This document shows, one piece after another, positions 43,483-50,854 of a DNA stretch of 64,000 nucleotides. The position numbers and the translations under genes are program-made. This DNA is from a virus: IMG/VR virus record IMGVR_UViG_3300030329_005540, positions 21,676 through 85,675 of that record; one strand, written 5' to 3'. Under the pieces are notes generated by a model, which saw nothing but the letters and a program-made list of their open reading frames with translations, searched no databases and was not told the DNA's origin. The first letter of the stretch is position 1. Each line of letters starts with the position of its first letter.

Positions 43483-43943
43483 TTATATATGATGTTTTTA
43501 CTATCGAAATATTTTAATTTTTTTTTATTTTGTATAGATAATACATCAAAATCCCTACAATTAAGTAGTTTTTGGGGCATGGACAATATTTTGAGCCCGT
43601 TTTCTATGTCTATTTTTTTAGGGGAGGAATAATGAGAATATTTGAAAGGTAATTTTTCATTTATTTTCTTGGGGTTCCTGAAGCTATCCATTTCTTTTAA
43701 ATCTAATATAAAATTACACAAGTAAAAAGAATCTCCGAGTTTATCATCAACTCTTAAAAATGATGTAATAAAAGAAAATTCCCGATGAATAAGCTCTTCG
43801 GGAAATTTATAGATATTATTACTTTTATACCGGCAAGGATTGGTGTTTGTGGCCATAAACAGGGGCTTAACTTCGAATCCGTTAGCCAGCATGTGCTGTG
43901 GAACCAAATACTTATATGTGAAATCTATCGACTCTTCATCCAT
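43458..43943 (-). CDS. Unknown protein upstream of the sigma factor
   Basis: A protein of 161 residues, aromatic and Lys/Asn-rich, mostly beta-type, with no motif I recognise. It overlaps the sigma-factor gene by 25 nt and the kinase gene by 19 nt, so all three are probably translated together. A sigma-associated function is possible from position only. Confidence 0.6.
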   Translation of the reverse strand: MDEESIDFTYKYLVPQHMLANGFEVKPLFMATNTNPCRYKSNNIYKFPEELIHREFSFITSFLRVDDKLGDSFYLCNFILDLKEMDSFRNPKKINEKLPFKYSHYSSPKKIDIENGLKILSMPQKLLNCRDFDVLSIQNKKKLKYFDSKNIIYKWLGNKTT

Positions 43944-44554
43944 TCTAGGAAGTCTTCTACGTAATTATTTAGATTTTTACGTAACTCTTCCTCGGGGCAA
44001 TCTATCATCGGCCATTCCACTGTATAATCGGCAGCATCTTTTAATCGAGGATCATTCCTAGCCTCTTCACTATTTGCAGGAGGCGTAAAAACCTTATCTA
44101 TTTTAAAATCCCGCTGCTCTTTTTCTAATAAAACGAAGGGTTGGTCATAAAGAGAGACATGAACCAAAGAACCTTTAAGCTCATTTTTTAACCAGTAAAG
44201 TTCATCTTTTTCGAAATCACAATATCTTATGTCAGTAACTACCAAGTAATCGATTTCTGGCCCAACCATATTGAGTAAAGAGATTTTTTTATGAGCTTTT
44301 TCAATCCAGTATCGGCCTTGAGTTTGTTGACGTTTCTGTGTTCCGTGAAAAACTAAGAAAGGTCTAATTATTTCTTTTTCCTCGCGAGTACAAGAAACGG
44401 GATCAATACCGTAGTGTTCGATGCACCATGACCGGACATCATTTTTTAATTCGTCGGCCAAAGAAAGTCGTTTGCACTTAATTTTTTCTTTTAGAATAGA
44501 GAAAAACGTATCTTTTCCACATCCTGCTACTCCAGTTAGTCCGATTATCTTCAT
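43925..44554 (-). CDS. Deoxynucleoside monophosphate kinase
   Basis: A protein of 209 residues. The P-loop GLTGVAGCGKDTFFSIL is at the N-terminus, and RLSLADELKNDVRSW near residue 29 together with FHGTQKRQQTQGRYWIEKA near 88 and YLVVTDIRYCDFEKDEL near 124 fit the T4 gp1-type dNMP kinase. It phosphorylates dNMPs to dNDPs and links to ribonucleotide reductase and dCMP deaminase. Confidence 0.85.
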   Translation of the reverse strand: MKIIGLTGVAGCGKDTFFSILKEKIKCKRLSLADELKNDVRSWCIEHYGIDPVSCTREEKEIIRPFLVFHGTQKRQQTQGRYWIEKAHKKISLLNMVGPEIDYLVVTDIRYCDFEKDELYWLKNELKGSLVHVSLYDQPFVLLEKEQRDFKIDKVFTPPANSEEARNDPRLKDAADYTVEWPMIDCPEEELRKNLNNYVEDFLEWMKSR

Positions 44555-44644
44555 ACTTTAGTTCTACGTATATAATTTTAATTAAATTTCAATAAATTGC
44601 AACTGCGTAATCTGTTTACGTGAAACTTTCCTTTAGGAAATAAG

Positions 44645-44667
44645 ACACAAAACCCCCGTTAGGGGGC
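44645..44667 (-). terminator. Intrinsic terminator of the structured RNA
   Basis: On the minus strand GCCCCC-TAAC-GGGGG is followed by TTTT and a T-rich tail. It closes the transcription unit that starts near 44993. Confidence 0.75.
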
Positions 44668-44993
44668 TTCGTGCTTTACGTTACAAACTTTCCTTTTAGG
44701 GCCAATTTGTTTTATGCTGGAGGCAACCAGCGGACATTACACGACTAACAAATCCGTTAGAACTACCTACCATATAGGGAGAGGAACTGTGCTTAAAACC
44801 TCTGTTACGGTAGTCAACCACAACACGCCGGGGCGATGCGATGAGAGTTACTCATCAGTTTTTTTAAAACTTTCCGTGTAAGAAAGTGCCTGTCTTTCGA
44901 GCAGAGGTGATGGCGCACCTTCCGCGATGGCTGCTCTTAGATAAACCGTTCCGCTGTTAGCTCGGTGGATAAAGGGGTCGAACCTTTTTCTAT
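44650..44993 (-). ncRNA. Unidentified structured RNA, about 345 nt
   Basis: No credible protein is encoded in this 470-nt gap. A class A promoter (45000-45028) points leftward, and a terminator (44645-44667) closes the unit. Between them are several perfect stems: AAAGG/CCTTT with a 7-nt T-loop-like loop (44971-44987), CTGCTC/GAGCAG enclosing AGGTG/CACCT (44899-44936), GATGAG/CTCATC (44840-44856), CTAAC/GTTAG (44745-44765) and GCTGG/CCAGC (44716-44731). GGAAAGTTT occurs three times (44623, 44685, 44867). Spacing of GGAAAGU, a GUAAC hairpin and GUAACAGAGG is faintly like RNase P RNA, but other P RNA landmarks are missing, so the family is left open. Confidence 0.6.
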
Positions 44994-44999
44994 GAGCCA

Positions 45000-45028
45000 A
45001 CAATAAGGGAGGCTTTAGATGTTGTCAA
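45000..45028 (-). promoter_or_regulatory. Class A promoter of the structured RNA
   Basis: TTGACA at 45023-45028, 6 nt, AAAGC at 45012-45016, 6 nt, TATTGT at 45000-45005. No start codon or gene follows, so it is read as an RNA promoter. It overlaps the stop codon of 45025-45483. Confidence 0.7.
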
Positions 45029-45483
45029 TCTTTTTTTTCGTCGGGGCCAAGATTGAACCATGACTCCATATTATCTTTATCTGCCTCTGGCGTCGGTTTT
45101 ACGGATTTGTAGAGCATCACAAGATTTCCGATATCTGTATCTCGAATTGATGTTGGGTCGCACCTGTCCGTATCATCTTTGATGATGTCGCAAAAAGAAT
45201 TGATTTCTTCAGCAATGGCTTGAGCCAGCGGGGCGTGGAGGGTTATCGTTTGCTCAAACGAGGAGTAAGGTCTTTTGAGAATCCAAAATTCTTTATCGCC
45301 ATGCTCCTTTTTCACAATCATCTCATGCTTTTCTAGCTCCTCCAAGGCAGCCTCTAAACAAGCTTTATCGACATCAATATCTTCAGACAAGGGAATAATC
45401 TTCTTAAAGTCTTTTTCCGCTAAAAAAACGTCATTTTCAGCGTACCATCCATATAATTTCTCCGAAACTTCTAAAACTGTCAT
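45025..45483 (-). CDS. Unknown protein, possible winged-helix N-terminus
   Basis: A protein of 152 residues. The first 70 residues look like a small winged helix (KLYGWYAENDVFLAEKDF, then AALEELEKHEMIVKKEHGDKEFWIL), and the rest is helical and acidic. No family is recognised. It is divergent from the regulator-like gene at 45565. A TATTAT-like box lies 7 nt before the ATG. Confidence 0.6.
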   Translation of the reverse strand: MTVLEVSEKLYGWYAENDVFLAEKDFKKIIPLSEDIDVDKACLEAALEELEKHEMIVKKEHGDKEFWILKRPYSSFEQTITLHAPLAQAIAEEINSFCDIIKDDTDRCDPTSIRDTDIGNLVMLYKSVKPTPEADKDNMESWFNLGPDEKKD

Positions 45484-45550
45484 ATCAGTTATAATATGAT
45501 ATTTTTTAAGATAACTCTATTTTTTTTATTGCAATGGCGGCAATTAAACG

Positions 45551-45558
45551 TATAATAA
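45551..45558 (+). promoter_or_regulatory. TATAATAA box for 45565-45807
   Basis: CGTATAATAATTAAGTATGAAT differs from the class B site before 55076-55408 at one central base (GTATAATA instead of GTGTAATA) and has the same distance to the ATG. Confidence 0.55.
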
Positions 45559-45564
45559 TTAAGT

Positions 45565-45807
45565 ATGAATGAAGAAAAAGAGAAGCTGGGGAGAGGTAGA
45601 CCGGGATATGACTTATCTTGGCCCGAAGAAACATTTACGGCACAGCAAATTTACACAGCTTTAGAGGGTAAGCTCTCAAGAGTTTCAGTACACGCCAAGA
45701 TTAACAAGGCTCTAGAAAGAGGAGAGCTTCAGCTAGTCGGTAAAGTTAAGCCGAAAACAGGAAGACCTTGTATCGTCTACAAAAAGACGCCTGAAACAAA
45801 TGGCTAG
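45565..45807 (+). CDS. Small putative helix-turn-helix protein
   Basis: A protein of 80 residues. A central FTAQQIYTALEGKLSRVSVHAKINKALERGEL segment (described from residue 22) reads like a helix-turn-helix or winged helix, with basic ends. It overlaps the deaminase gene by 8 nt. It may be a regulator or DNA binder; not assigned to a family. Confidence 0.6.
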   Translation: MNEEKEKLGRGRPGYDLSWPEETFTAQQIYTALEGKLSRVSVHAKINKALERGELQLVGKVKPKTGRPCIVYKKTPETNG

Positions 45808-46210
45808 AATTTCTTGGAAGGAATATGCATTGCGTTTAGCGGAGACCGCTGCGCTCAGAAGTGAAGACCCCTATCGCAAAGTCGGGGCTTGCGCTTTAGA
45901 CTCTAATCGTAGAGTTTTAGCTCTAGGATATAATGGTTTAGCTTCTGGAAAAAATGCTCCAGCTTTTTCATTTTGGAATGACAGGGATGCAAGACGGCCA
46001 TTCATGATTCACGCAGAGGTGAATTGCTTGTCAATGGTAAACGTTGGTGAATGCAGACTTTTAGCGGTTAACCTTTTACCCTGCTCATCTTGCGCTCAGA
46101 TGATCGCCGCTTACAAAATACCCGAGATAGTTTATAGAGAAGAGTACGAAAGAGATACAACGGCTCATGAAATTTTTAAATTCTACGACATTATACTAAC
46201 CAAAAAATAA
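45800..46210 (+). CDS. dCMP/cytidine deaminase-like protein
   Basis: A protein of 136 residues. The zinc site is complete: MIHAEVNCLS near residue 71 (H-A-E) and LLPCSSCAQMIA near 92 (P-C-x-x-C). It probably deaminates dCMP to dUMP for thymidylate synthesis. It is shorter than typical dCMP deaminases, which have extra allosteric parts. It sits at the head of an operon of small genes. Confidence 0.88.
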   Translation: MARISWKEYALRLAETAALRSEDPYRKVGACALDSNRRVLALGYNGLASGKNAPAFSFWNDRDARRPFMIHAEVNCLSMVNVGECRLLAVNLLPCSSCAQMIAAYKIPEIVYREEYERDTTAHEIFKFYDIILTKK

Positions 46211-46213
46211 CCG

Positions 46214-46564
46214 ATGATTGATTTACTTTACGTTTTTGTTCCCGCCGCAATTTTATTAGTTTGGTTTGAATCAAACGCCTTTGTAGAGTATTGCAAATTA
46301 TTGCAAGTAGGATTAAAATTTTTTGGGATTGACGAGTACAAAAGCTGGCAAGATAAAGGCTTGTCTTATCCAGAATTTTTAGTTGTAAAAGATAATACAT
46401 TTTTTAACAGGTTGATTTCTTGTCCTATTTGTTTAAATTTTTGGTTGAATGTAGCTTTTATCCCCGTTTATAAAAATTTATATATATTTTGCGCGGGTTA
46501 CTGTCTATCATTATTGGTGTACTTTTTAGTGAAATTAGTAATGATTAAAGGGAGCGAGGAATGA
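46214..46564 (+). CDS. Small membrane protein, DUF1360-like
   Basis: A protein of 116 residues with two or three membrane segments (LLYVFVPAAILLVWF; IFCAGYCLSLLVYFLVKLV) around a SCPICLNFWLN motif. A Cys-P-x-Cys-x-x-F-W block between helices is typical of DUF1360-type phage proteins. Function unknown. Confidence 0.65.
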   Translation: MIDLLYVFVPAAILLVWFESNAFVEYCKLLQVGLKFFGIDEYKSWQDKGLSYPEFLVVKDNTFFNRLISCPICLNFWLNVAFIPVYKNLYIFCAGYCLSLLVYFLVKLVMIKGSEE

Positions 46565-46845
46565 CAATCGATGGGCCAGAGAAATTTGTAGAAATTTTAA
46601 GGAAGAACAACAAGCTTGTTGAAGTGATTCCGTGGGCGCAGCAAATCATCAATCTTCACGAGAATGTCAACGTCGGATGCAAATGCAATAAAAATAAAAG
46701 GATAAGAATAAGAGATGAATCCTATAAAGAAGTAGTAAAATTAGTATTAGAAAATAACAGCAACCTTTCATCGTTCATTAAAAAAGAGTTATCAGCAGAT
46801 GAAGTAATTTTTATGATCGACGAAAAAGAACTTTTAAAAATCTGA
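46561..46845 (+). CDS. Unknown small protein
   Basis: A protein of 94 residues, overlapping the membrane-protein gene by 4 nt. It has a CKCNKNKRIRIRD segment that could bind metal or nucleic acid. No family recognised. Confidence 0.55.
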   Translation: MTIDGPEKFVEILRKNNKLVEVIPWAQQIINLHENVNVGCKCNKNKRIRIRDESYKEVVKLVLENNSNLSSFIKKELSADEVIFMIDEKELLKI

Positions 46846-46847
46846 CC

Positions 46848-47033
46848 ATGCAAAAAGAGCTTTCCAAAAAAATGAATAGTCTTAGGAAAATGATAGGAAA
46901 GAAAGTCCACGTTACTTGCGGTAGCGGTTGGGTCGGTTATGTCTCGGATGTCGTAGACGAGCATACTCTCAATGTCACCAAAGTTACTGGTAAAGTGGAA
47001 GAAGTAAGCATTTTCGACATTAGATCAGTTTAG
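46848..47033 (+). CDS. Small SH3/KOW-like protein
   Basis: A protein of 61 residues. IGKKVHVTCGSGWVGYVSDVVDEHTL suggests a small beta-barrel (KOW/SH3-like) that could bind RNA or DNA. Starts two bases after the preceding stop. Function unknown. Confidence 0.55.
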   Translation: MQKELSKKMNSLRKMIGKKVHVTCGSGWVGYVSDVVDEHTLNVTKVTGKVEEVSIFDIRSV

Positions 47034-47035
47034 TC

Positions 47036-47064
47036 TTGACTCGGGTTAAAGCGTTTGATAGCAT
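47036..47064 (+). promoter_or_regulatory. Class A promoter for 47082-47936
   Basis: TTGACT at 47036-47041, 6 nt, AAAGC at 47048-47052, 6 nt, TAGCAT at 47059-47064, then 17 nt including an AAGGA Shine-Dalgarno element before the ATG. Confidence 0.8.
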
Positions 47065-47081
47065 TGTTTCAAGGACAAGCT

Positions 47082-47936
47082 ATGAAACGATACATTATAT
47101 TCGCTCTGATTACGACAGCCGCAGCCTTTGCTCAAAACATTACCACAGAATACGATAAGTACATGTATCGTGGGCATGTTTGGGTTTGGTGGAATCAAGT
47201 TTCTGAAGGGACTGCAATTCCGTTGGCGGAGGATTCCGAACAAGAGAACGCGCATGCCGGTGGTGCTTCTGAATTGTTTGATTTCAGTGTTAATGAAATT
47301 CCACTTCCATATTTTTTCGACAAACTCTGGAAAAGAAATTGGAACGCTAGTCACAAGTCTAAGATTATCCCAATGATTGAACACTTCTCCCCATCTCGTT
47401 TAACTGACGAGTTAGGCAAGCCTACTACTATCTCCTTTTCAAAAACCGATTGGGGTTACGGTAAAATTGGTCATAATATGGAGTATCACTGGCTCAATAA
47501 AACCACAGATAAAAAACAGTATGTTGTATTAAACGGTGTGCCTAGAGAAGTCGTCGGAGTCCATGCTTTTTTAAAAAAAGTGAATGGAGATTGGAGTAAA
47601 AACAACATGATAACCGCCAAGCGGAGTAGCTGGGTCGTGAACATCGCTACTCTTAATTTGGCAAAGCCAATGCATTGCAGTTTAAATATTTGCAACCCAG
47701 CATTCAAATGCCCCGGACATGATATTTCTCCAGCCGCTAAGAATAAAATTCGTGCCGCGCAAAGCGTGGAAGAGGAAGAGCTTCTTAAGATGGGGTATAA
47801 AAATTTGATGGATAGTAGATTCGCCAAAGCGAAATCTCTGCGAGAAAGACATCTCGGAGAGTCAAAATGGTATCTGGAAAGAGCGTCTCAGGTGAGACAC
47901 CAAGACCCTATTATCAAAGTAGTTTCGAAAAAATAA
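47082..47936 (+). CDS. Secreted protein of unknown function
   Basis: A protein of 284 residues from the ATG at 47082, chosen because AAGGA precedes it and a signal peptide starts there (MKRYIIFALITTAAAFAQ, likely cleaved after AFA). An upstream in-frame start would put nine polar residues before the signal. The mature part has many Trp, His and Lys and two Cys pairs. I recognise no domain. It should be exported to the periplasm or outside. Confidence 0.7.
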   Translation: MKRYIIFALITTAAAFAQNITTEYDKYMYRGHVWVWWNQVSEGTAIPLAEDSEQENAHAGGASELFDFSVNEIPLPYFFDKLWKRNWNASHKSKIIPMIEHFSPSRLTDELGKPTTISFSKTDWGYGKIGHNMEYHWLNKTTDKKQYVVLNGVPREVVGVHAFLKKVNGDWSKNNMITAKRSSWVVNIATLNLAKPMHCSLNICNPAFKCPGHDISPAAKNKIRAAQSVEEEELLKMGYKNLMDSRFAKAKSLRERHLGESKWYLERASQVRHQDPIIKVVSKK

Positions 47937-47987
47937 CCAAAAAATTGGAATTTATCTTGGCATGATATATGCTTTTAATATGTAGTT

Positions 47988-48341
47988 ATGACTACATTAA
48001 GATTATACAACTCATTATTCAATGGCCTTTTTGATGACTATGATCGTTTTTATAGTTTTAGAAAAAGCCCAAACATCATGATCGAAAATAGAGAATTGGA
48101 AAATTCATATGAATACTACGTACCTCTAGCGGGGTTCAAGAAGGAAAGCATCAAAGCCACCGTGCAAAATAATGGAGCCCGTGTCATCGCTAAACAAGGA
48201 GACAAAAACGCAATGTTTTCGTTTGAACTGCCTAAAGACGTGGATTTAGCCTCTTTGAGCGCGAAGCATGAGAATGGTATGCTAACGGTCACAGCAGAAA
48301 AGAAAAAATCTGCAAAAAATATTGAATTAGATATCCGATAA
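47988..48341 (+). CDS. Small heat-shock protein (Hsp20/alpha-crystallin)
   Basis: A protein of 117 residues. The alpha-crystallin domain runs from about residue 25 to the end: ENSYEYYVPLAGFKKESIKATV, FSFELPKDVDLASLSAKHENGMLTVTAEKK (here listed as two blocks), with the diagnostic N-G-x-L-T-V-x-A/T-x-K near the C-terminus. It binds unfolding proteins and is common in large phages. A TTGGCA-N10-type box lies upstream; see rejected items. Confidence 0.93.
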   Translation: MTTLRLYNSLFNGLFDDYDRFYSFRKSPNIMIENRELENSYEYYVPLAGFKKESIKATVQNNGARVIAKQGDKNAMFSFELPKDVDLASLSAKHENGMLTVTAEKKKSAKNIELDIR

Positions 48342-48344
48342 AGC

Positions 48345-48543
48345 ATCTAATCAACACGCTGATATGGCTCCTGCCCATGTCAGCGCGGCGAAGCACTCTT
48401 GATGAGTATAATTTTACTCGTTAACGCTGATCCGAGGGCATGTACTGAAATTAACCTTTAGTTCAGGCCCAGCGCCACGCTGGCGGCTGTGTTTTTGACC
48501 TTTTTGGGCATTGGCACAGAATTACCGCTGCGTGGCGTTTTTT
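48345..48543 (+). ncRNA. Structured leader with alternative stems, possible attenuator
   Basis: No convincing gene lies in this 200-nt stretch. Stems include GCTGATATGG/CCATGTCAGC (48359-48386), GAGTA/TACTC (near 48395-48411), CTGAA/TTCAG near 48445-48466 and CCAGCG/CGCTGG (48469-48483). CGCCACGC (48473-48480) can instead pair with GCGTGGCG (48530-48537), followed by six T. The two pairings exclude each other, as in a transcription attenuator. A class B promoter follows at once. Confidence 0.45.
48473..48543 (+). terminator. Long-loop terminator after the Hsp20 gene
   Basis: CGCCACGC at 48473-48480 pairs with GCGTGGCG at 48530-48537, then TTTTTT. The loop is long (about 50 nt). Confidence 0.55.
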
Positions 48544-48546
48544 ATT

Positions 48547-48554
48547 GTGTAATT
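48547..48554 (+). promoter_or_regulatory. Class B promoter motif (GTGTAATT)
   Basis: GTGTAATT, 6 nt, ATG. It lies directly after the terminator T-run. Confidence 0.6.
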
Positions 48555-48560
48555 ATTTAC

Positions 48561-48689
48561 ATGCATAGAACTTTTTGGCAAAGAGTAAAACACTGGTTTT
48601 GTAAAGTCGGGCTATGTAATTTAGACAAATGTAAATGTCCTTGCCACAATGATAAATGTTGTGGAAACCCCAATTGCAGTTGCGCGTAA
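48561..48689 (+). CDS. Cysteine-rich 42-residue protein, metallothionein-like
   Basis: A protein of 42 residues from the ATG at 48561, chosen because a class B motif ends 6 nt upstream; an upstream in-frame ATG would start inside the terminator region. Nine Cys, eight of them in the last 25 residues in CxC and CC patterns (CKCPCHNDKCCGNPNCSC), suggest metal binding. No named metallothionein family is matched. Whether it is metal-scavenging or a zinc-binding regulator is open. Confidence 0.6.
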   Translation: MHRTFWQRVKHWFCKVGLCNLDKCKCPCHNDKCCGNPNCSCA

Positions 48690-48698
48690 ATTATAGCT

Positions 48699-48887
48699 AT
48701 GCCTTTACCAAATAGAAATCCCAAGGAAGGGAAGCAAGATTTTGTTTCCCGCTGTATGAGCGACTCTAAAATGAATTCTGAATTTCCAGATTCAAAGCAG
48801 AGGTACGCCGTGTGTTTGAGTCAGTATTCCAAGGGCGAGGTTTTAGAGATAGACCTAACGGAGCATAAAGCTCCGCCAAATAAATAA
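48699..48887 (+). CDS. Small conserved phage protein
   Basis: A protein of 62 residues: MPLPNRNPKEGKQDFVSRCMSD then EFPDSKQRYAVCLSQY. This pattern is common in phage proteins that accompany or form part of prohead proteases and other structural genes. Two conserved Cys. It follows the Cys-rich gene by nine bases. Function unknown. Confidence 0.6.
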   Translation: MPLPNRNPKEGKQDFVSRCMSDSKMNSEFPDSKQRYAVCLSQYSKGEVLEIDLTEHKAPPNK

Positions 48888-48890
48888 TCT

Positions 48891-49355
48891 TTAAAAAATA
48901 ACTCTTCCGACAATTTCGTTTAGATCACATATACCGAAAACAGTTTCTTTTCTGTTATCTCCTGCGAAAAAGTAAGAGTTTTTTCTGATTGTAATCGGTT
49001 CCACGACTTCTCCAGCTAGCACCGAAGAGTAAGGGTCGCTTATTTTTTTTCCATTTATGTAGAAAAATCCTTCTCGGGTTTCTACTGTTTCATTAGGCAA
49101 GGCAATAATCCTTTTAAATAACAGTTCTTCATTTTGCAGGATTATAACTGCATCAAACCTCGCAAACGAGCAGTCTTTAGTTCGTATTTTATAAATAACG
49201 ATTTCTTTATCTTTATAGGTAGGCTCCATGCTACTGCCAGAGGTTTTAGAAAAGCGGTATTTAGAACCGAAAGTTAAAAATATAGCAGCAAGCAAAGCTA
49301 CAGCAACCCATAGAGCCCTGAGAACACTTTCTTTATTAAAGGAAAAAAATGACAT
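48891..49355 (-). CDS. lepB: Type I signal peptidase
   Basis: A protein of 154 residues, shorter than the E. coli enzyme. An N-terminal membrane segment (LRALWVAVALLAAIFLTF) is followed by KTSGSSMEPTYKDKEIVI (catalytic Ser, residue 42), LLFKRIIALPNETV (catalytic Lys, near 80), YYINGKKISDP-type strand and FFAGDNRKETVFG (box E) near 128. It cleaves signal peptides at the membrane. It is rare for a phage to carry one, and it could process the phage's own exported proteins. Confidence 0.93.
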   Translation of the reverse strand: MSFFSFNKESVLRALWVAVALLAAIFLTFGSKYRFSKTSGSSMEPTYKDKEIVIYKIRTKDCSFARFDAVIILQNEELLFKRIIALPNETVETREGFFYINGKKISDPYSSVLAGEVVEPITIRKNSYFFAGDNRKETVFGICDLNEIVGRVIF

Positions 49356-49603
49356 TATTCTTCTTCAATTATTTCATACGGGGTTCTTCTATCTAGTATA
49401 AATCCCTCGTTGTAAAGATACTCCATGATTGCTGCGACCTGCTTATCTTTGATACGAATATTAGTTTGATTAAAATAAGGGTTAAAGATGCTTACTTTGT
49501 CGCTTCTCCAAAACCTGCCAGCCTCGTTTCCTTGAACGCCACAAAAGGGGCCATAAGAAACAGACACGGGGTATTCTCCTATTATCATATGAGTAGTTCG
49601 CAT
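49355..49603 (-). CDS. Small YLYNEGF-motif protein
   Basis: A protein of 82 residues that shares the block A-x-I-M-E-Y-L-Y-N-E-G-F-I with the protein at 52621-52830, so the two are probably paralogous domains. A class B promoter motif lies 7 nt before the ATG. It overlaps the signal peptidase start by one base. Function unknown. Confidence 0.6.
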   Translation of the reverse strand: MRTTHMIIGEYPVSVSYGPFCGVQGNEAGRFWRSDKVSIFNPYFNQTNIRIKDKQVAAIMEYLYNEGFILDRRTPYEIIEEE

Positions 49604-49610
49604 CTATTTC

Positions 49611-49618
49611 TATTACAC
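49611..49618 (-). promoter_or_regulatory. Class B promoter motif (GTGTAATA), leftward
   Basis: GTGTAATA, 7 nt, ATG. A T-run (TTTTTTTT) lies just upstream. Divergent from the class A site at 49632. Confidence 0.65.
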
Positions 49619-49631
49619 TTGAAAAAAAACG

Positions 49632-49660
49632 TTGACTTATCCTAAAGACCCTGATAAATT
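49632..49660 (+). promoter_or_regulatory. Class A promoter for 49672-50145
   Basis: TTGACT at 49632-49637, 6 nt, AAAGA at 49644-49648, 6 nt, TAAATT at 49655-49660, then 11 nt to the ATG. Confidence 0.65.
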
Positions 49661-49671
49661 AGGTTAAATAA

Positions 49672-50145
49672 ATGCAGAAAAAATATTTAGATGACCCTAA
49701 TTTTTGGAAAATAATGAACAAATTGATGGAAATAGAGCTAGTAACAGTAGCGGCGAGTGGGTATTTTGACCCATTGCATGTGGGGCATATCGAGTACTTA
49801 GAACAAGCAAAGTCCTTGGGGGATAAGCTGATAGTCATTGTAAATTCTGATGATCAAGCCAAATTAAAAAAAGGAAAATCTTTTATGAGGCAAGAAGACA
49901 GGCTTAAAATCGTTAGATCGTTGAAGTGCGTGGATGAAGCCTTTATTTCTATCGACACGGATTCTAGCGTGTGTCGGTCTTTGGAGCTATGCGTTCCGCA
50001 TATTTTTGCTAATGGTGGAGATCGTAAGGAAGAAGAAATACCGGAGGCTAAGATATGCAAACAGCTTAATATAAAAATAGTAGATGGGCTTGGAGATAAA
50101 ATCAGATCATCTTCCGAGTTAGTCGAGAAATCAAAAAATGAGTAA
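49672..50145 (+). CDS. Cytidylyltransferase-like nucleotidyltransferase
   Basis: A protein of 157 residues. VTVAASGYFDPLHVGHIEYL near residue 25 has the H-x-G-H motif, and GDKIRSSSELVE near 143 fits the C-terminal S-S-T-like motif. It activates a phosphorylated alcohol or sugar with CTP or ATP, and resembles RfaE-C and glycerol-3-phosphate cytidylyltransferases. It overlaps the phosphomannomutase gene by 8 nt. The product is unknown. Confidence 0.8.
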   Translation: MQKKYLDDPNFWKIMNKLMEIELVTVAASGYFDPLHVGHIEYLEQAKSLGDKLIVIVNSDDQAKLKKGKSFMRQEDRLKIVRSLKCVDEAFISIDTDSSVCRSLELCVPHIFANGGDRKEEEIPEAKICKQLNIKIVDGLGDKIRSSSELVEKSKNE

Positions 50146-50848
50146 AGAGTATTATATGTTTGATGTTGACGGGACGTTGACTGCTCCGCGTCGTAAAATG
50201 TCCACCGATTTTCTTATGAAGTTTTTATCTTGGTCGCAAAATAAACATATCTTTTTAGTTGCTGGTAGCGATCTCGATAAAGTAAAAGATCAGTTGCCTC
50301 AAAGCGTATTATCTAGATGTGATGGAGTTTTTTGTTCAATGGCAAATGAGTTTTGGGTAAAAGGCGAATTAATTTACAAAAATAAATGGGAGCCTGACAT
50401 AGAATTGATAACTGCTCTAACAGATATAAGAACTTTGTCTAAATACGACAACAAGAAAGAGATTTGGCTTGAGATTAGAACGGGCATGGTTAACTTTTCC
50501 GTAGCGGGGAGAGATTCCAGCTTGGCGGAAAGGGAGCGATATAATACATGGGACAATAAGAATAAAGAAAGAGAAAATATTGTCAAAGAACTAAGCGAAA
50601 AATTTCATAATTTAGATTTTAGAATTGGCGGGCAAATTAGCATCGACATTTGCCCCAAAGGGAATAATAAATCTCAAGCGAGCCAGTGGGTTAGAAAAAA
50701 TCTTGGCAATCAAATAATTTTTCTAGGAGATAGCTGCCACGAAGGGGGTAATGACCGCGATATCTTTTTAGATGTACGTGAAAACGAAGGTGGCGTGGCT
50801 CACGAGGTAAAGTCTCCAGATGATACACTGGAGATTCTCGATGCTTAA
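50138..50848 (+). CDS. Phosphomannomutase, eukaryotic-type HAD family
   Basis: A protein of 236 residues of the PMM/HAD family. MFDVDGTLTAPRRKMS at the N-terminus holds the nucleophile Asp and D-x-D, FLVAGSDLDKV follows, EIRTGMVNFSVAGRD (substrate cap, R-x-G-M-N-x-S-x-x-G-R) near residue 107, GGQISIDICPKGNNKSQ near 168, and FLGDSCHEGGNDRDI near 192. It converts mannose-6-phosphate to mannose-1-phosphate, needed for GDP-mannose and so for the GDP-fucose genes. It is slightly shorter than cellular PMMs. Confidence 0.9.
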   Translation: MSKEYYMFDVDGTLTAPRRKMSTDFLMKFLSWSQNKHIFLVAGSDLDKVKDQLPQSVLSRCDGVFCSMANEFWVKGELIYKNKWEPDIELITALTDIRTLSKYDNKKEIWLEIRTGMVNFSVAGRDSSLAERERYNTWDNKNKERENIVKELSEKFHNLDFRIGGQISIDICPKGNNKSQASQWVRKNLGNQIIFLGDSCHEGGNDRDIFLDVRENEGGVAHEVKSPDDTLEILDA

Positions 50849-50854
50849 AGAGTT

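Noticed and set aside
44650-44993. RNase P RNA
   Set aside because: GGAAAGU, GUAAC and ACAGAGG at suitable spacing are suggestive, but P4 pairing and CR IV/CR V could not be built, so the name was not used.
47957-47972. TTGGCA with GG-N10-GC spacing upstream of Hsp20, like a sigma-54 promoter
   Set aside because: Only one site, no other sigma-54 sites or activator genes seen, and TAATAT close to the ATG offers a simpler promoter.
48389-48420. Hammerhead ribozyme-like CUUGAUGAG
   Set aside because: The GAAA core and proper stem III are absent.
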